Assembly: GCF_008639165.1 (NCBI RefSeq)
Contig: NZ_CP029197.1
Location: 2,728,001-2,792,000, forward strand
Direction: 5' to 3'
DNA from: Streptomyces venezuelae ATCC 10712
Lineage (GTDB): Bacteria; Actinomycetota; Actinomycetes; Streptomycetales; Streptomycetaceae
Length of the DNA: 64,000 nucleotides
In this document: positions 38,596 through 47,809 of the stretch, in pieces
Numbering within the stretch: the stretch's first letter is position 1
How the letters are laid out: every line of letters starts with the position of its first letter
Position numbers and translations under genes: made by a program
The notes under the pieces: generated by a model
Databases searched by the model: none
Told to the model about the DNA's origin: nothing
The model's input: only the letters and a program-made list of their open reading frames with translations

Positions 38596-39267
38596 ATGCA
38601 GAAGTTCGCCACCACCGCCGCCATCGCCGCCACCCTCGACATCCCCGCCGGACGCATCGAGCTCATCGCCTCCGACCGGACCGACGCCACCGTCGACATC
38701 CGGCCCGCGAACGCCGCCAAGGGCGCCGACGTGAAGGCCGCGGAGCAGATCACCGTCGAGTACGTCGACGGCGTGCTGCGGATCGCCGCCGCCCCCGCGA
38801 AGAACCGCATCCTGGGCGACTCCGGCTCCGTCGAGGTGACCGTCGAACTGCCGGCCGGCTCCCGCGTCGAGGCCGTCGCGGCCGCCGCCGAACTCCGCGG
38901 CGCCGGGCCCCTCGGCGACGTCACCTTCGAGGGCGCGCAGGGCACCGTCGTCCTCGACGAGGCCGCGAGCGCCCGCCTCACCCTCGCCGCCGGCGACATC
39001 ACGGTCGGCAGGCTCGGCGGCTCCGCGGAGATCAGCACCCAGCAGGGCGACCTCCGCGTCGCCGAGGCCACCGGCGGCACGGTCGTGCTGCGCACCGAGT
39101 CCGGCGCGATCTCCGTCGACGCCGCCCGCGGCGTCTCCGCGATCCTCAACGCCGGCACCGCCTACGGCCGGATCCACAACGCGCTCACCAACTCCGCGGG
39201 CTCCGCCGCCGAACTGACCATCCACGCCACCACCTCGTACGGCGACATCACCGCCCGCAGCCTCTGA
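38596..39267 (+). CDS. DUF4097-family beta-helix-like protein
   Basis: 223-residue protein of the DUF4097 type. After MQKFATTAAIAATLDIPAGRIELIASDR come repeated short strands of the pattern G-D-I/V-x-V alternating with small residues (for example LAAGDITVGRLGGSAEISTQQGDLRV), predicted to stack as a right-handed beta helix. No signal peptide or membrane helix is visible, so it looks cytosolic. Actinobacterial members often sit next to PadR- or TetR-regulated genes, but their function is not known. AGGAGAA precedes the ATG. The S9 peptidase gene begins 69 bases after its stop and may be cotranscribed. Confidence 0.82.
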   Translation: MQKFATTAAIAATLDIPAGRIELIASDRTDATVDIRPANAAKGADVKAAEQITVEYVDGVLRIAAAPAKNRILGDSGSVEVTVELPAGSRVEAVAAAAELRGAGPLGDVTFEGAQGTVVLDEAASARLTLAAGDITVGRLGGSAEISTQQGDLRVAEATGGTVVLRTESGAISVDAARGVSAILNAGTAYGRIHNALTNSAGSAAELTIHATTSYGDITARSL

Positions 39268-39336
39268 GGCACCACCGCCCGCCGAGATCGACTTCAGCCA
39301 ACAGCCAACAGCCAACCGCCAGAACGGACACACGAC

Positions 39337-41619
39337 ATGAGCTCCACCCAGGACTACATGGCCGCCGAGCAGCTGCTCCGCCGGCCCGCCCGCCCCGGCG
39401 AGCTCGTCGTCGGCGACAGGGTCCGGCCCCAGTGGATCGACGGAGGCACCCGCTTCTGGTACGGGGTGAGCAACGGGGCCGGCAAGCGGTTCGAGCTGGT
39501 CGACCCCGCCGCGGGCACCCGCGAGCCGGCCTTCGACCACGCCCGGCTCGCCGCCGCCCTGGCCGCCGCCTCCGGCCAGGAGGTCGACCCCCAGGCCCTG
39601 CCGTTCACGGCCATCGTGCCGACCGGGGACGCCGTGGAGTTCTTCGGGCTCGGCGCGTACTGGCGCTGCCGCCTGGACGACTACGCCTGTGAGCGGGCCG
39701 AGTTCACCCCGCCGGGCAACCCGCTGGACGTCACCTCGCCCGACGGGAAGCACGCGGTGTCCCAGCGGGGCCACGACCTGTGGGCGCGCTCGCTGTCCGA
39801 CGGCCGCGAGTGGGCGCTGACCACCGACGGCGCCCCGGACCACGCGTACGGTCCGGGCCCGGCCGCCACCGGCAACGCCACCCTGCTGCGCAAGCTCGGC
39901 GTGCCCCACCTGCCGCCCGCGGTGGCCTGGTCGCCCGACTCGACGAAGGTCCTCGCCCACCGGACCGACGAGCGGTCCGTCCGGGAGACCCACCTCCTGG
40001 AGGCGAGGCCCGCCGACGGCGGCCCGGCCCGGTTGCACACCCAGCGCTTCGCCCACCCCGGTGACGAGCACCTGCCGCTGGCCGAGCTGGTCGTCCTCGA
40101 CGTCGCCACCGGCACGGTGGTCCGCGCCCAGGCCGAGCCGCTGCTCATGACGCACGTCTCGCCGGTCACGGCCCGCTGGGCCTGGTGGGCCCCGGACGGA
40201 TCGGCGGTCTACTACCTGGGCCGACCGCGCGACCTGCGCACGCTCGCCCTGTACCGCCTCGACCCGGCCACCGGCGAGGTCACCACCGTACTGAGCGAGA
40301 CCGGGGACACCCGCGTCGAACCCAACCAGTGGATGACCGAGCCGCCGATCGTGCGGGTGCTCGCCGACGAGGTGCTCTGGTACTCGCAGCGCGACGGCTG
40401 GGGCCACCTCTACCGGTACGACCTGAACACCGGTGCGCTGCTCGGCCAGGTCACCTCCGGCCCGTGGGCGGTGCGGCAGATCCTGCACGTCGACGAGGGG
40501 GAGCGGGTCGCGTACGTCACCGTCTCCGGGCTCGTCGACGAGGACCCGTACCGGCGCACGGTCTGCCGGGTCGGCCTGGACGGCTCCGGCTTCGCCCGGG
40601 TCACGGACGACGCGCTGGACCACGTCCTCACGCTGCCGGAGGACCCGGACACCCACGCGTACTTCGTCGACTCCGCCTCCACGGTCGACACCCCGCCGGT
40701 CACGACGGTCCGCGACTGGACCGGCCGGGTCCTGGTCGAGCTGGAGCGCGCCGACATCGGCGGGCTGACCGCGACCGGCTGGACGGCTCCGGAGCGCTTC
40801 CGCGTCAAGGCCGCCGACGGCGAGACCGACGTCCACGGGGTGCTGTACCGGCCGCGCGGCTTCGACCCGGACGGCTGCTACCCGGTGGTGGACAACCTCT
40901 ACCCCGGCCCGCAGGTCAACCGGGTCGCCCCCGGCTTCGACCCCGGCGGCATGGGCATGGACGCGGAGCCCCTCGCGGCACTCGGCTTCGTGGTCGTCGC
41001 GCTGGACGGGCGGGGCACCCCGGGCCGGAGCAAGGCCTTCCACGACGCCTCCTACGGCCGGCTGGCCGACGCCGGCGGCCTGGCCGACCACGCCGCGGCC
41101 CTGCGGCAGCTGGCCGAGACCCGGCCGTGGATGGACCTGGACCGGGTGGGCGTCCTCGGCCACTCCGGCGGCGGGTTCGCGGCCGCGCGGGCGATGCTGG
41201 AGTTCCCCGAGGTGTACAAGGCCGGGGTCGCGCTCTCCGGTTCGCACGACGCGCCCACCTTCCACGCGGGCTTCGTGGAGGCGTACGACGGCGACGACCG
41301 CGAGGCGTGGGCCCGGACGTCCAACCTGCACCTCGCGGACCGGCTGGCCGGCAAGCTGCTGCTCGTCCACGGCGACATGGACGACCAGGTCCACCCGGAC
41401 CAGACCCTGCGGTTCGCCGACCGGCTCCTCGCCGCCGGCAAGGACTTCGAGCTGCACGTCGTGCCCGGCGCCGAGCACACCTTCATCGACTGCCTGGCCC
41501 ATGTCCGCACCCGCTGCTGGGACTTCCTGGTCCGCGAGCTGATGGGCACCCTGCCGCCGGCCTACCGGCCGGCGCCCATCGTGATCGGTCCCGAGCTGCT
41601 GTCCGAGCTCTTCGCCTGA
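39337..41619 (+). CDS. S9-family (dipeptidyl peptidase IV-like) serine peptidase
   Basis: 760-residue prolyl-oligopeptidase-family enzyme. An N-terminal beta-propeller occupies about residues 40-490 and the alpha/beta hydrolase domain about 500-760. The catalytic triad is Ser610 in GHSGGGFA, Asp682 in HGDMDDQVH and His714 in GAEHTF. The HGxxDDQVH block and overall layout match DPP IV-like members, which remove N-terminal dipeptides ending in Pro or Ala. There is no signal peptide, so it is cytosolic. It follows the DUF4097 gene and probably shares its TTGCA-rich promoter. A strong terminator follows. Confidence 0.93.
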   Translation: MSSTQDYMAAEQLLRRPARPGELVVGDRVRPQWIDGGTRFWYGVSNGAGKRFELVDPAAGTREPAFDHARLAAALAAASGQEVDPQALPFTAIVPTGDAVEFFGLGAYWRCRLDDYACERAEFTPPGNPLDVTSPDGKHAVSQRGHDLWARSLSDGREWALTTDGAPDHAYGPGPAATGNATLLRKLGVPHLPPAVAWSPDSTKVLAHRTDERSVRETHLLEARPADGGPARLHTQRFAHPGDEHLPLAELVVLDVATGTVVRAQAEPLLMTHVSPVTARWAWWAPDGSAVYYLGRPRDLRTLALYRLDPATGEVTTVLSETGDTRVEPNQWMTEPPIVRVLADEVLWYSQRDGWGHLYRYDLNTGALLGQVTSGPWAVRQILHVDEGERVAYVTVSGLVDEDPYRRTVCRVGLDGSGFARVTDDALDHVLTLPEDPDTHAYFVDSASTVDTPPVTTVRDWTGRVLVELERADIGGLTATGWTAPERFRVKAADGETDVHGVLYRPRGFDPDGCYPVVDNLYPGPQVNRVAPGFDPGGMGMDAEPLAALGFVVVALDGRGTPGRSKAFHDASYGRLADAGGLADHAAALRQLAETRPWMDLDRVGVLGHSGGGFAAARAMLEFPEVYKAGVALSGSHDAPTFHAGFVEAYDGDDREAWARTSNLHLADRLAGKLLLVHGDMDDQVHPDQTLRFADRLLAAGKDFELHVVPGAEHTFIDCLAHVRTRCWDFLVRELMGTLPPAYRPAPIVIGPELLSELFA

Positions 41620-41642
41620 TCCCCGCGGGGGGGAATCAGGAA

Positions 41643-41670
41643 CGCCGGACCCCCACCCGGGGGTCCGGCG
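41643..41670. terminator. Bidirectional terminator
   Basis: Perfect 12-base stem (CGCCGGACCCCC with complement) and ACCC loop, between the convergent ends of the S9 peptidase and the P-loop kinase gene. Can act on both strands. Confidence 0.8.
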
Positions 41671-41689
41671 GTTCGCTTCTCCGGCCGGG

Positions 41690-42253
41690 TCACTCCCCCG
41701 GCTTCAGACCCGTCACCCTCAGGACCGCGTCCACCGTCTCCTCGACCGTCTGGTCCGCGTTGTCGATCCAGACGCCCTCGTCCGACAGCTCCTCGCGCAT
41801 GGCCTCGTCCAGGAACGCCCAGTTCGTCGTCAGGCGCTTGTCGCGGGCGTTGTTCCGCTCCCAGGCCCGGTCCGGGCCCGGGGCGAGGATCACCACGTGG
41901 AGCGGGACCGCCCGCGCGTGGGCGCGGTAGAAGTCCAGGTGGGAGCGGCGTACGACGACGTCGTCGAGGACCGGCAGGAAACCGGCCGTGGCGAGACTGT
42001 CCGCGAGGAGGCAGGCGTTGCGGGCGCGCAGCAGGATCTGGCGGTCCGCCTCCGGGTCGCCGTCCGGGGTCGGCCAGTGGCAGCCGCTCACGATGAGGGA
42101 CTGGAGGTCGTCGACCTCGATGTGCGCGGCCCGGGCGAAGCGGGCGGCGAGGGCGGCCGCGACCGTGGATTTGCCGCTGCCGGGGATGCCGGCGAGCAGG
42201 ACGGCTCCGGGGGCGGACTCGGGGGCGTCGACGGTGATGTGCTCGAAGGTCAT
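41690..42253 (-). CDS. P-loop AAA/kinase-like NTPase
   Basis: 187-residue single-domain P-loop protein. Walker A is LLAGIPGSGKST near residue 20; the Walker B-like strand is LPVLDDVVVRR, with FYRAHARAVPLHVVILAP after it. It resembles the zeta-toxin/gluconate-kinase/PRK group of small kinases (AAA_33). The ATG overlaps the stop of the EamA gene by four bases and has AGGAAAGG six bases before it, so the two are translationally coupled. The substrate is unknown; a sugar, nucleotide or antibiotic-modifying kinase are all possible. Confidence 0.78.
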   Translation of the reverse strand: MTFEHITVDAPESAPGAVLLAGIPGSGKSTVAAALAARFARAAHIEVDDLQSLIVSGCHWPTPDGDPEADRQILLRARNACLLADSLATAGFLPVLDDVVVRRSHLDFYRAHARAVPLHVVILAPGPDRAWERNNARDKRLTTNWAFLDEAMREELSDEGVWIDNADQTVEETVDAVLRVTGLKPGE

Positions 42254-43191
42254 GCGGGCCTTTCCTCGCTGAGGGCGCGACCGGAGGACGATACGGGCAC
42301 GGGGGCCGGGTCCGCCACGGAATTCCCGCCGGTCCTGCGGCCGGGCGCCAAGGAGGTCAGGGCCACTCCCCCGACGAGCAGTGCCGCCGCGCCCCAGCGG
42401 GCCGGGCTCACGCCCTCGCCCAGGAAGAGCGCGGCGGAGGACATGCCGAAGACGGGGACGAGGAGGGAGAAGGGGGCGACGGACGAGGCCGGGTAGCGGC
42501 GGAGCAGCCAGCCCCAGGCGCCGAAGCCGAAGACGGTGGTGATCCAGGCGACGTAGACGATGACGCCGGCGCCGGCCGGGTCGAGGCCGCGCAGGGCCGC
42601 CAGGTCGCGCTCCGGGCCCTCCAGGAGGAGGGAGAGGGCGAGCAGCGGCAGGACGGGCACGGTGCTGACCCAGACCATGAAGTTGAGGGCGTCGGGCGGG
42701 GAGGCCTTGCGGGTGAGGACGTTGGACACGCCCCAGCAGGCCGCCGCGCCGATGACCAGGGCGAAGCCGGTGAGGGACCCGGTCCCGCCCTCGTCCGCCG
42801 CGGCCACGGCGATGCCCGCGAGGGCGACGGCCATGCCCGCGAGCTTGAGCCGGCCGGGGCGTTCGCCGAGGGCGGCGAAGGCGAAGAGGGCGGTAAAGAC
42901 GGCCTGGACCTGGAGGACGAGGGAGGAGAGTCCGGCGGGGGCGCCGAGGTCCATGCCGGTGAAGAGCAGTCCGAACTTGGCGACGCCCAGGACGAGTCCG
43001 ACCGCCAGGATCCACTTCCAGGCCACGGTCGGCCGGCCCACCAGGAAGACGGCGGGGAGTGCGGCGACGAGGAACCGGAGGGCGGAGAAGAGCAGCGGCG
43101 GGAAGTGGTCGAGGCCGATCTCGATGACGACGAAGTTGACTCCCCAGACGGCGGCGACCAGGGCGGCGAGGGCGAGGTGGGCGGGGCGCAT
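42250..43191 (-). CDS. EamA/DMT-family exporter
   Basis: 313-residue membrane protein with ten predicted helices in two EamA repeats, the layout of drug/metabolite transporters. Blocks include ALVAAVWGVNFVVIEIGL at the N-terminus and the second-repeat copy VIGAAACWGVSNVLTRK. Members export amino acids, metabolites or drugs. It is divergent from a LysR regulator, with a palindrome between them, so it is probably controlled by that regulator. It is coupled to the downstream kinase gene. An extra cytosolic tail of about 30 residues follows the last helix. Confidence 0.9.
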   Translation of the reverse strand: MRPAHLALAALVAAVWGVNFVVIEIGLDHFPPLLFSALRFLVAALPAVFLVGRPTVAWKWILAVGLVLGVAKFGLLFTGMDLGAPAGLSSLVLQVQAVFTALFAFAALGERPGRLKLAGMAVALAGIAVAAADEGGTGSLTGFALVIGAAACWGVSNVLTRKASPPDALNFMVWVSTVPVLPLLALSLLLEGPERDLAALRGLDPAGAGVIVYVAWITTVFGFGAWGWLLRRYPASSVAPFSLLVPVFGMSSAALFLGEGVSPARWGAAALLVGGVALTSLAPGRRTGGNSVADPAPVPVSSSGRALSEERPA

Positions 43192-43249
43192 GTGATCGAG
43201 GATGACCGGCGGCGACCGTGTAGCACCAGCACGGGTTCCTTCATGGTGG

Positions 43250-43268
43250 GATGTAGCGATGCTTCATC
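43250..43268. promoter_or_regulatory. LysR-type binding site between EamA and lysR genes
   Basis: Imperfect palindrome with arms GATGTAGC and GCTTCATC around GAT (one mismatch), in the 143-base divergent gap. Size and symmetry suit a LysR-family box. Confidence 0.55.
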
Positions 43269-43334
43269 CTCGCCTTCCGGTGCGGATGCGGCGACGCTTC
43301 GCTTCCCTGCCATCGATCACCCGAGGAGGAGCCC

Positions 43335-44264
43335 GTGCTGGATCTCGGCCGTCTGCGCGCCCTGCACGCCGTCGCCGTCCACGGCAGTGTCGGCGCCGCC
43401 GCCACCGCCCTCGGCTACACGCCGTCCGCGGTCTCCCAGCAGATCGCGAAGCTGGAGCGGGAGACCCGCACGACCCTGCTCGAACGCAGCGGCCGGGGCG
43501 TCCGGCTCACCGACGACGCCCATCAACTCGCCGCCACCGCGCGGCAGCTGCTCGCGCTCGTCGAGGAGGCGGAGGTCCGGATCGAGGAGCGGCGCGGCCG
43601 GCCGGCCGGGCGGCTGGCGATCGGCTGTTTCGCGAGCGCGGCGCGCGGTCTGATGCCCCGGGCGCTCGCGGAGCTCGCCCGGCTCCACCCGGACGTCGAC
43701 GCCCGCCTCACCGAGGTGGACCCGCACGTGTCGATCGACCTGGTGGCGCGGGGCGTGATCGACCTGGCGGTGGCGCACGACTGGGACATCGCCCCGCTGC
43801 CGGTGCCGCCGGGGGTGGAGCAGGCGGTGATCGGCGACGATCTGTGCGACATCCTCGTCCACCGGGACCATCCGCTGGCGGCGCGGGAGTCGGTGCGCCG
43901 GGAGGAGCTGGCGGCGGAGCGGTGGATTTCGCAGCCGCCGGGGACGGTGTGCCACGACTGGCTGACGCGGACGCTGCGGGCGACCGGTTTCGAGCCGCTG
44001 ATCGTGCATCAGGCGGAGGAGAACCACACCCAGGTGGCGCTGGTGGCGGCCGGTCTGGGGATCGCGCTGGTGCCGCGCCTCGGGCGGGGGGCGCTGCCGC
44101 CGGAGGTGGTGCCGGTGCGGCTCGACCCGATGCCGACGCGCCGGCTGCACGCCATGTGGCGGACCGGGGCGGCGCGGCGCCCGGCGATCCGGGAGACGGT
44201 CCGTACGCTCCAGGAACTCTGGCCCGGGATCGCCGCCGTGGGTGATTCGTGCGCGGGTCCTTGA
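43335..44264 (+). CDS. LysR-family transcriptional regulator
   Basis: 309-residue LysR protein. The winged HTH lies at residues 2-60 (LGRLRALHAVAVHGSVGAAATALGYTPSAVSQQIAKLE). The effector domain from about 90 includes LAIGCFASAARGLMPRAL and the late block LVAAGLGIALVPRLG, both typical of the family. GAGGAGGA lies five to twelve bases before the GTG start. It is divergent from the EamA exporter, its most probable target. Effector unknown. Confidence 0.93.
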   Translation: MLDLGRLRALHAVAVHGSVGAAATALGYTPSAVSQQIAKLERETRTTLLERSGRGVRLTDDAHQLAATARQLLALVEEAEVRIEERRGRPAGRLAIGCFASAARGLMPRALAELARLHPDVDARLTEVDPHVSIDLVARGVIDLAVAHDWDIAPLPVPPGVEQAVIGDDLCDILVHRDHPLAARESVRREELAAERWISQPPGTVCHDWLTRTLRATGFEPLIVHQAEENHTQVALVAAGLGIALVPRLGRGALPPEVVPVRLDPMPTRRLHAMWRTGAARRPAIRETVRTLQELWPGIAAVGDSCAGP

Positions 44265-44375
44265 CCTGGCAGTTACTTTCGGGCTATCCGTGACTCCTTG
44301 GAAGTTTCCTTCAACGGCGGCTTCCGGGGTCCCGACACGGATTCCTCCCACCTCGCACGGCCGGAAGGAGCATCA

Positions 44376-46202
44376 GTGCACCACCGCGCCCCCGCCCCCT
44401 CCCGACGCACCCTCCTCACGGTGACCGCCGCCGCGGCAGCGGCCGCCGTCACCGGGTTCGCCACCCCCGCCCACGCCGGGCAGGACCGGCACGACGACCG
44501 GAAGCTCCGGCGGATCATCGACCGCATGTCCCTCGAGGAGAAGGTCGGCCAGCTCTTCGTGATGCGGGTGTACGGCCACTCCGCGACCGCCCCCGACCAG
44601 GCCGACATCGACGCCAACCTCCAGGACATCGGCGTCCGCACCGCCGCCGAGCTGGTCGAGCGCTACCACGTGGGCGGCGTCATCTACTTCTCCTGGGCCC
44701 ACAACACCCGCGACCCGCGGCAGATCGCCGAGCTCTCCAACGGCATCCAGCAGGCCGCGCTCGCCCAGCCCACGCCGGTCCCCGCGCTGATCTCCACCGA
44801 CCAGGAGCACGGCATCGTCTGCCGGGTCGGCGAGCCCGCCGCCCTGCTGCCCGGGGCGATGGCCCTCGGCGCCGGCGGTTCGCGGGCGGACGCCCGCAGG
44901 GCCGCGCAGATCGCGGGCGAGGAGCTCGCGGCCGTCGGCATCCGGCAGAACTACGCGCCGGTCGCGGACGTCAACGTCAACCCGGCCAACCCGGTCATCG
45001 GCGTCCGCTCCTTCGGCTCGGACCCGGCGGCCGTCGCCGGCCTGGTCGCCGCGCAGGTCACGGGGTACCAGCGGGCCGGGGTCGCGGCCACCTCCAAGCA
45101 CTTCCCCGGGCACGGCGACACCACCGTCGACAGCCATGTCGGACTGCCGACGATCAGCCACACGCGGGCGCAGTGGAGCGAGCTGGACGCGCCGCCGTTC
45201 CGGTCCGCGATCGCCGCCGGGATCGACTCGATCATGACCGCGCACATCGTGGTCCCGGCGCTCGACCCGAGCGGGGACCCGGCGACGCTGTCCCGGCCGA
45301 TCCTCACCGGCATCCTCCGCGAGGAGCTGGGCTACGACGGCGTCGTGGTCACCGACTCGCTCGGGATGGAGGGGGTGCGCACCCGGTACGGCGACGAGCG
45401 CGTCCCGGTCCTCGCCCTGAAGGCCGGGGTGGACCAGCTGCTGAACCCGCCGAAGCTCGACGTGGCGTGGAACGCGGTCCTGAGGGCGGTGCGGGACGGC
45501 GAGCTGACGGAGGCCCGGCTCGACGAATCGATCCTGCGGATCCTGCGGCTCAAGGCGAAGCTCGGTCTGTTCCGGCGGGCGTACGTCAGCCGGGCGGGCG
45601 TCGACCGGGTGGTCGGCAGCGCCGCGCACCTCGCCCAGGCCGACCGGATCGCCGAGGCGACCACGACGCTGCTGCGCAACGAGGGCGGGTTCCTGCCGCT
45701 GAACCCGGCACGCCACGGTTCGGTCCTCGTCGTCGGCGCCGACCCGGCGTCCCCGTCCGGTACGACGGGTCCGCCGACGACCACCCTCGCGACCGCCCTG
45801 ACGGAGCTCGGCTTCACCGCGACCGCGCTGTCCACCGGGATCAGCCCGACGGCGGCGCGGATCGAGGAGGCGGTGGCGGCGGCCGCCGGCAAGGACGTCG
45901 TCGTGGTGGGCACGTACAACGTCACGGGGGCGAGCCCGCAGCGCACGCTCGTGGCGCGGCTGGTGGCGACCGGGGTGCCGGTGGTGACGGTGGCGATCCG
46001 CAACCCGTACGACATCGCCTGGCTGGAGGGTCAGCGGGCGACCCTCGCCACGTACTCCTGGACCGATGTCGAACTCCGCGCCGCCGTACGGGTCCTGGCG
46101 GGCCGGGCCCGCCCGAGGGGCCGGCTGCCGGTCCCGGTGCAGGACGCCGAGGAGCCGGCGAAGGTGCTCCACCCGGTCGGGTACGGACTGTCGTACCGCT
46201 GA
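44376..46202 (+). CDS. Tat-exported GH3 beta-N-acetylhexosaminidase
   Basis: 608-residue exported glycoside hydrolase family 3 enzyme. The N-terminus has a twin-arginine signal (SRRTLL near residues 9-14, hydrophobic stretch, cleavage after AHA near 34). The (beta/alpha)8 domain holds the NagZ-type signature KHFPGHGD at 241-248 with its His-Asp pair, DSH at 252-254, and the nucleophile Asp327 in VVTDSLGMEG. The second alpha/beta domain follows from about 430 (EATTTLLRNEG). The KH(F/S)PGHGxxxxDSH block separates N-acetylhexosaminidases from glucosidases. Likely removes GlcNAc from chitin or peptidoglycan fragments outside the cell. The GTG at 44376 was chosen for AAGGAG five bases upstream and the start of the Tat signal. 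Confidence 0.92.
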   Translation: MHHRAPAPSRRTLLTVTAAAAAAAVTGFATPAHAGQDRHDDRKLRRIIDRMSLEEKVGQLFVMRVYGHSATAPDQADIDANLQDIGVRTAAELVERYHVGGVIYFSWAHNTRDPRQIAELSNGIQQAALAQPTPVPALISTDQEHGIVCRVGEPAALLPGAMALGAGGSRADARRAAQIAGEELAAVGIRQNYAPVADVNVNPANPVIGVRSFGSDPAAVAGLVAAQVTGYQRAGVAATSKHFPGHGDTTVDSHVGLPTISHTRAQWSELDAPPFRSAIAAGIDSIMTAHIVVPALDPSGDPATLSRPILTGILREELGYDGVVVTDSLGMEGVRTRYGDERVPVLALKAGVDQLLNPPKLDVAWNAVLRAVRDGELTEARLDESILRILRLKAKLGLFRRAYVSRAGVDRVVGSAAHLAQADRIAEATTTLLRNEGGFLPLNPARHGSVLVVGADPASPSGTTGPPTTTLATALTELGFTATALSTGISPTAARIEEAVAAAAGKDVVVVGTYNVTGASPQRTLVARLVATGVPVVTVAIRNPYDIAWLEGQRATLATYSWTDVELRAAVRVLAGRARPRGRLPVPVQDAEEPAKVLHPVGYGLSYR

Positions 46203-46219
46203 CACGACCGCCACGACGG

Positions 46220-46255
46220 GGGGGTGGGGTGCGCCGCCGGACGCACCCCACCCCC
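46220..46255. terminator. Bidirectional terminator
   Basis: Perfect 14-base stem (GGGGGTGGGGTGCG with complement) and eight-base loop, between the convergent GH3 and S28 peptidase genes. Confidence 0.8.
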
Positions 46256-46264
46256 TCGGAGCGG

Positions 46265-47710
46265 TTACGGCCGCAGACCGTGCTCCTTCGTCGCGTCCTC
46301 GTCGACCTGCCGGTCGAGGCGCGCGTCGAAGCGGGCCAGCGGCTGCGCCGCCTGGACGGCCGGCGCGGGGACGCCCGCCCAGGCGAGGATGCGGGCGGTG
46401 GCGTTCTCCCGCTCCGCGTCGACGAGCCCGGCGACGTTCGCCCCGTGGTTGGCGCCCGGCGCCACGTACACGTAGCTGTCGCGCGCGCCCTTGCCGAGGT
46501 GGAACTTCTCGGAGCCCCACGGGTCGTTGCCGCCGTACACGAAGAGCATCTTGTTCGCGTTGTTGCGGACCCAGCTGTCCACGTCACGCATGGCGTGCGG
46601 CTGGAACTTCATCGGGATCTCGCGCGGCACGAAGTTCCGCGCGGGCTGGTAGCCGTAGCGGCTGAGGCCCTTCAGGTGCGGCTGCTTGATGGTGGGCGAG
46701 CCGAGCTGGGTCGCCGCCTGGTAGTAGTACGGCGTGTAGCCCTCCAGGCCCTGGTCGGTGTAGGCGGACCAGCCGGAGTAGGCGTCGATCGTCTCGTAGA
46801 CGACGTCGTCGCTGGCGGTCTTCGCGTCCGGGATCTGGTCGCAGACGTCCTCGCCGTAGTACTGCCAGAAGCCCCACACGAAGTCGAGGACGACGGCCTC
46901 GAAGGCCTTGTCGAGCGTGCCGACCGTGTTGAAGGTGGCGCCCTCCGACTCGGCCCACGCCTGGTACTTGGCCTCCAGGGGCGCGCGGCGGACGAGGGCC
47001 TCGCGCTGGAGGTTGTTCAGGCGGTCGCGGCACTCCTTGGTGCCGACGGTCTCGAAGAACCGGTCGTAGGCCGAGTCCTCGTTGTTGACCACGTCGTTCG
47101 GGGCGACGTAGGCGACGACGCCGTCCATGTCCCGCGGATAGAAGCGCTCGAAGTAGGTGGCGGTCATGCCGCCCTTCGACGCTCCGGTGGAGAGCCACTT
47201 CTGGCCGTAGATCTTCTTCAGCGCCGTGAAGATCCGGTGCTGGTCGCTGGCCGCCTGCCAGATGTCGAGCTTCGACCAGTCGGCGGGCTGCGGGCGGGAC
47301 GGCGTGAAGAAGCGGTACTCCATGGAGACCTGGTTGCCGTCGACGATCCGCGTCGGCTCGGCCCGGCTCGGCGTGGTGCTCAGCGAGTAGCCGCTGGTGC
47401 GGAAGACGGTCGGGCGGCCGGTGTCCTTGTGCAGGACGGAGATCCGCTGGTCGAACGTGCCGGCCCACGGGCGCCGGTGGTCGATCGGCTGCTTGTAGTT
47501 CAGGACGAAGAAGCGGTAGCCGGCGTACGGCTTCTCCTCGATCAGGCTCATCCCGGGGATCGCCAGGATGCGGTCCTTGATGTCCGTGCTCTGCGAGTCG
47601 ACGACGGCCGTGCTGTCCGTGTCCGTGTCCGCGGCGGTAGCCACGCCGGTCGGTGCCACGGTGCCTATGAGCACCGAAAGCGACAGCGCCCATCTCAGCG
47701 ACTTGCGCAT
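46265..47710 (-). CDS. Secreted S28-family tripeptidyl aminopeptidase
   Basis: 481-residue exported serine peptidase related to Streptomyces prolyl tripeptidyl aminopeptidases (family S28/PS-10). Sec signal peptide with cleavage near ATAADT at residues 24-29. The nucleophile Ser178 lies in GASKGGMT. The acid is probably Asp in VYGGNDPWGSEKF and the base His in APGANHGANV. Features such as FVLNYKQPIDHR and the substitution of KGG in the nucleophile elbow are typical. It trims tripeptides from proteins outside the mycelium. GGGGAGGGTGA directly precedes the ATG. Confidence 0.92.
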   Translation of the reverse strand: MRKSLRWALSLSVLIGTVAPTGVATAADTDTDSTAVVDSQSTDIKDRILAIPGMSLIEEKPYAGYRFFVLNYKQPIDHRRPWAGTFDQRISVLHKDTGRPTVFRTSGYSLSTTPSRAEPTRIVDGNQVSMEYRFFTPSRPQPADWSKLDIWQAASDQHRIFTALKKIYGQKWLSTGASKGGMTATYFERFYPRDMDGVVAYVAPNDVVNNEDSAYDRFFETVGTKECRDRLNNLQREALVRRAPLEAKYQAWAESEGATFNTVGTLDKAFEAVVLDFVWGFWQYYGEDVCDQIPDAKTASDDVVYETIDAYSGWSAYTDQGLEGYTPYYYQAATQLGSPTIKQPHLKGLSRYGYQPARNFVPREIPMKFQPHAMRDVDSWVRNNANKMLFVYGGNDPWGSEKFHLGKGARDSYVYVAPGANHGANVAGLVDAERENATARILAWAGVPAPAVQAAQPLARFDARLDRQVDEDATKEHGLRP

Positions 47711-47809
47711 TCACCCTCCCCTTGGTTCACAACGGTGTCGCGAACCTAGCGGGGGCAACGTGTGGACCGCCAGACCCAGTTGGTCCTTACCCTTGGACTT
47801 CTGCGTCCG

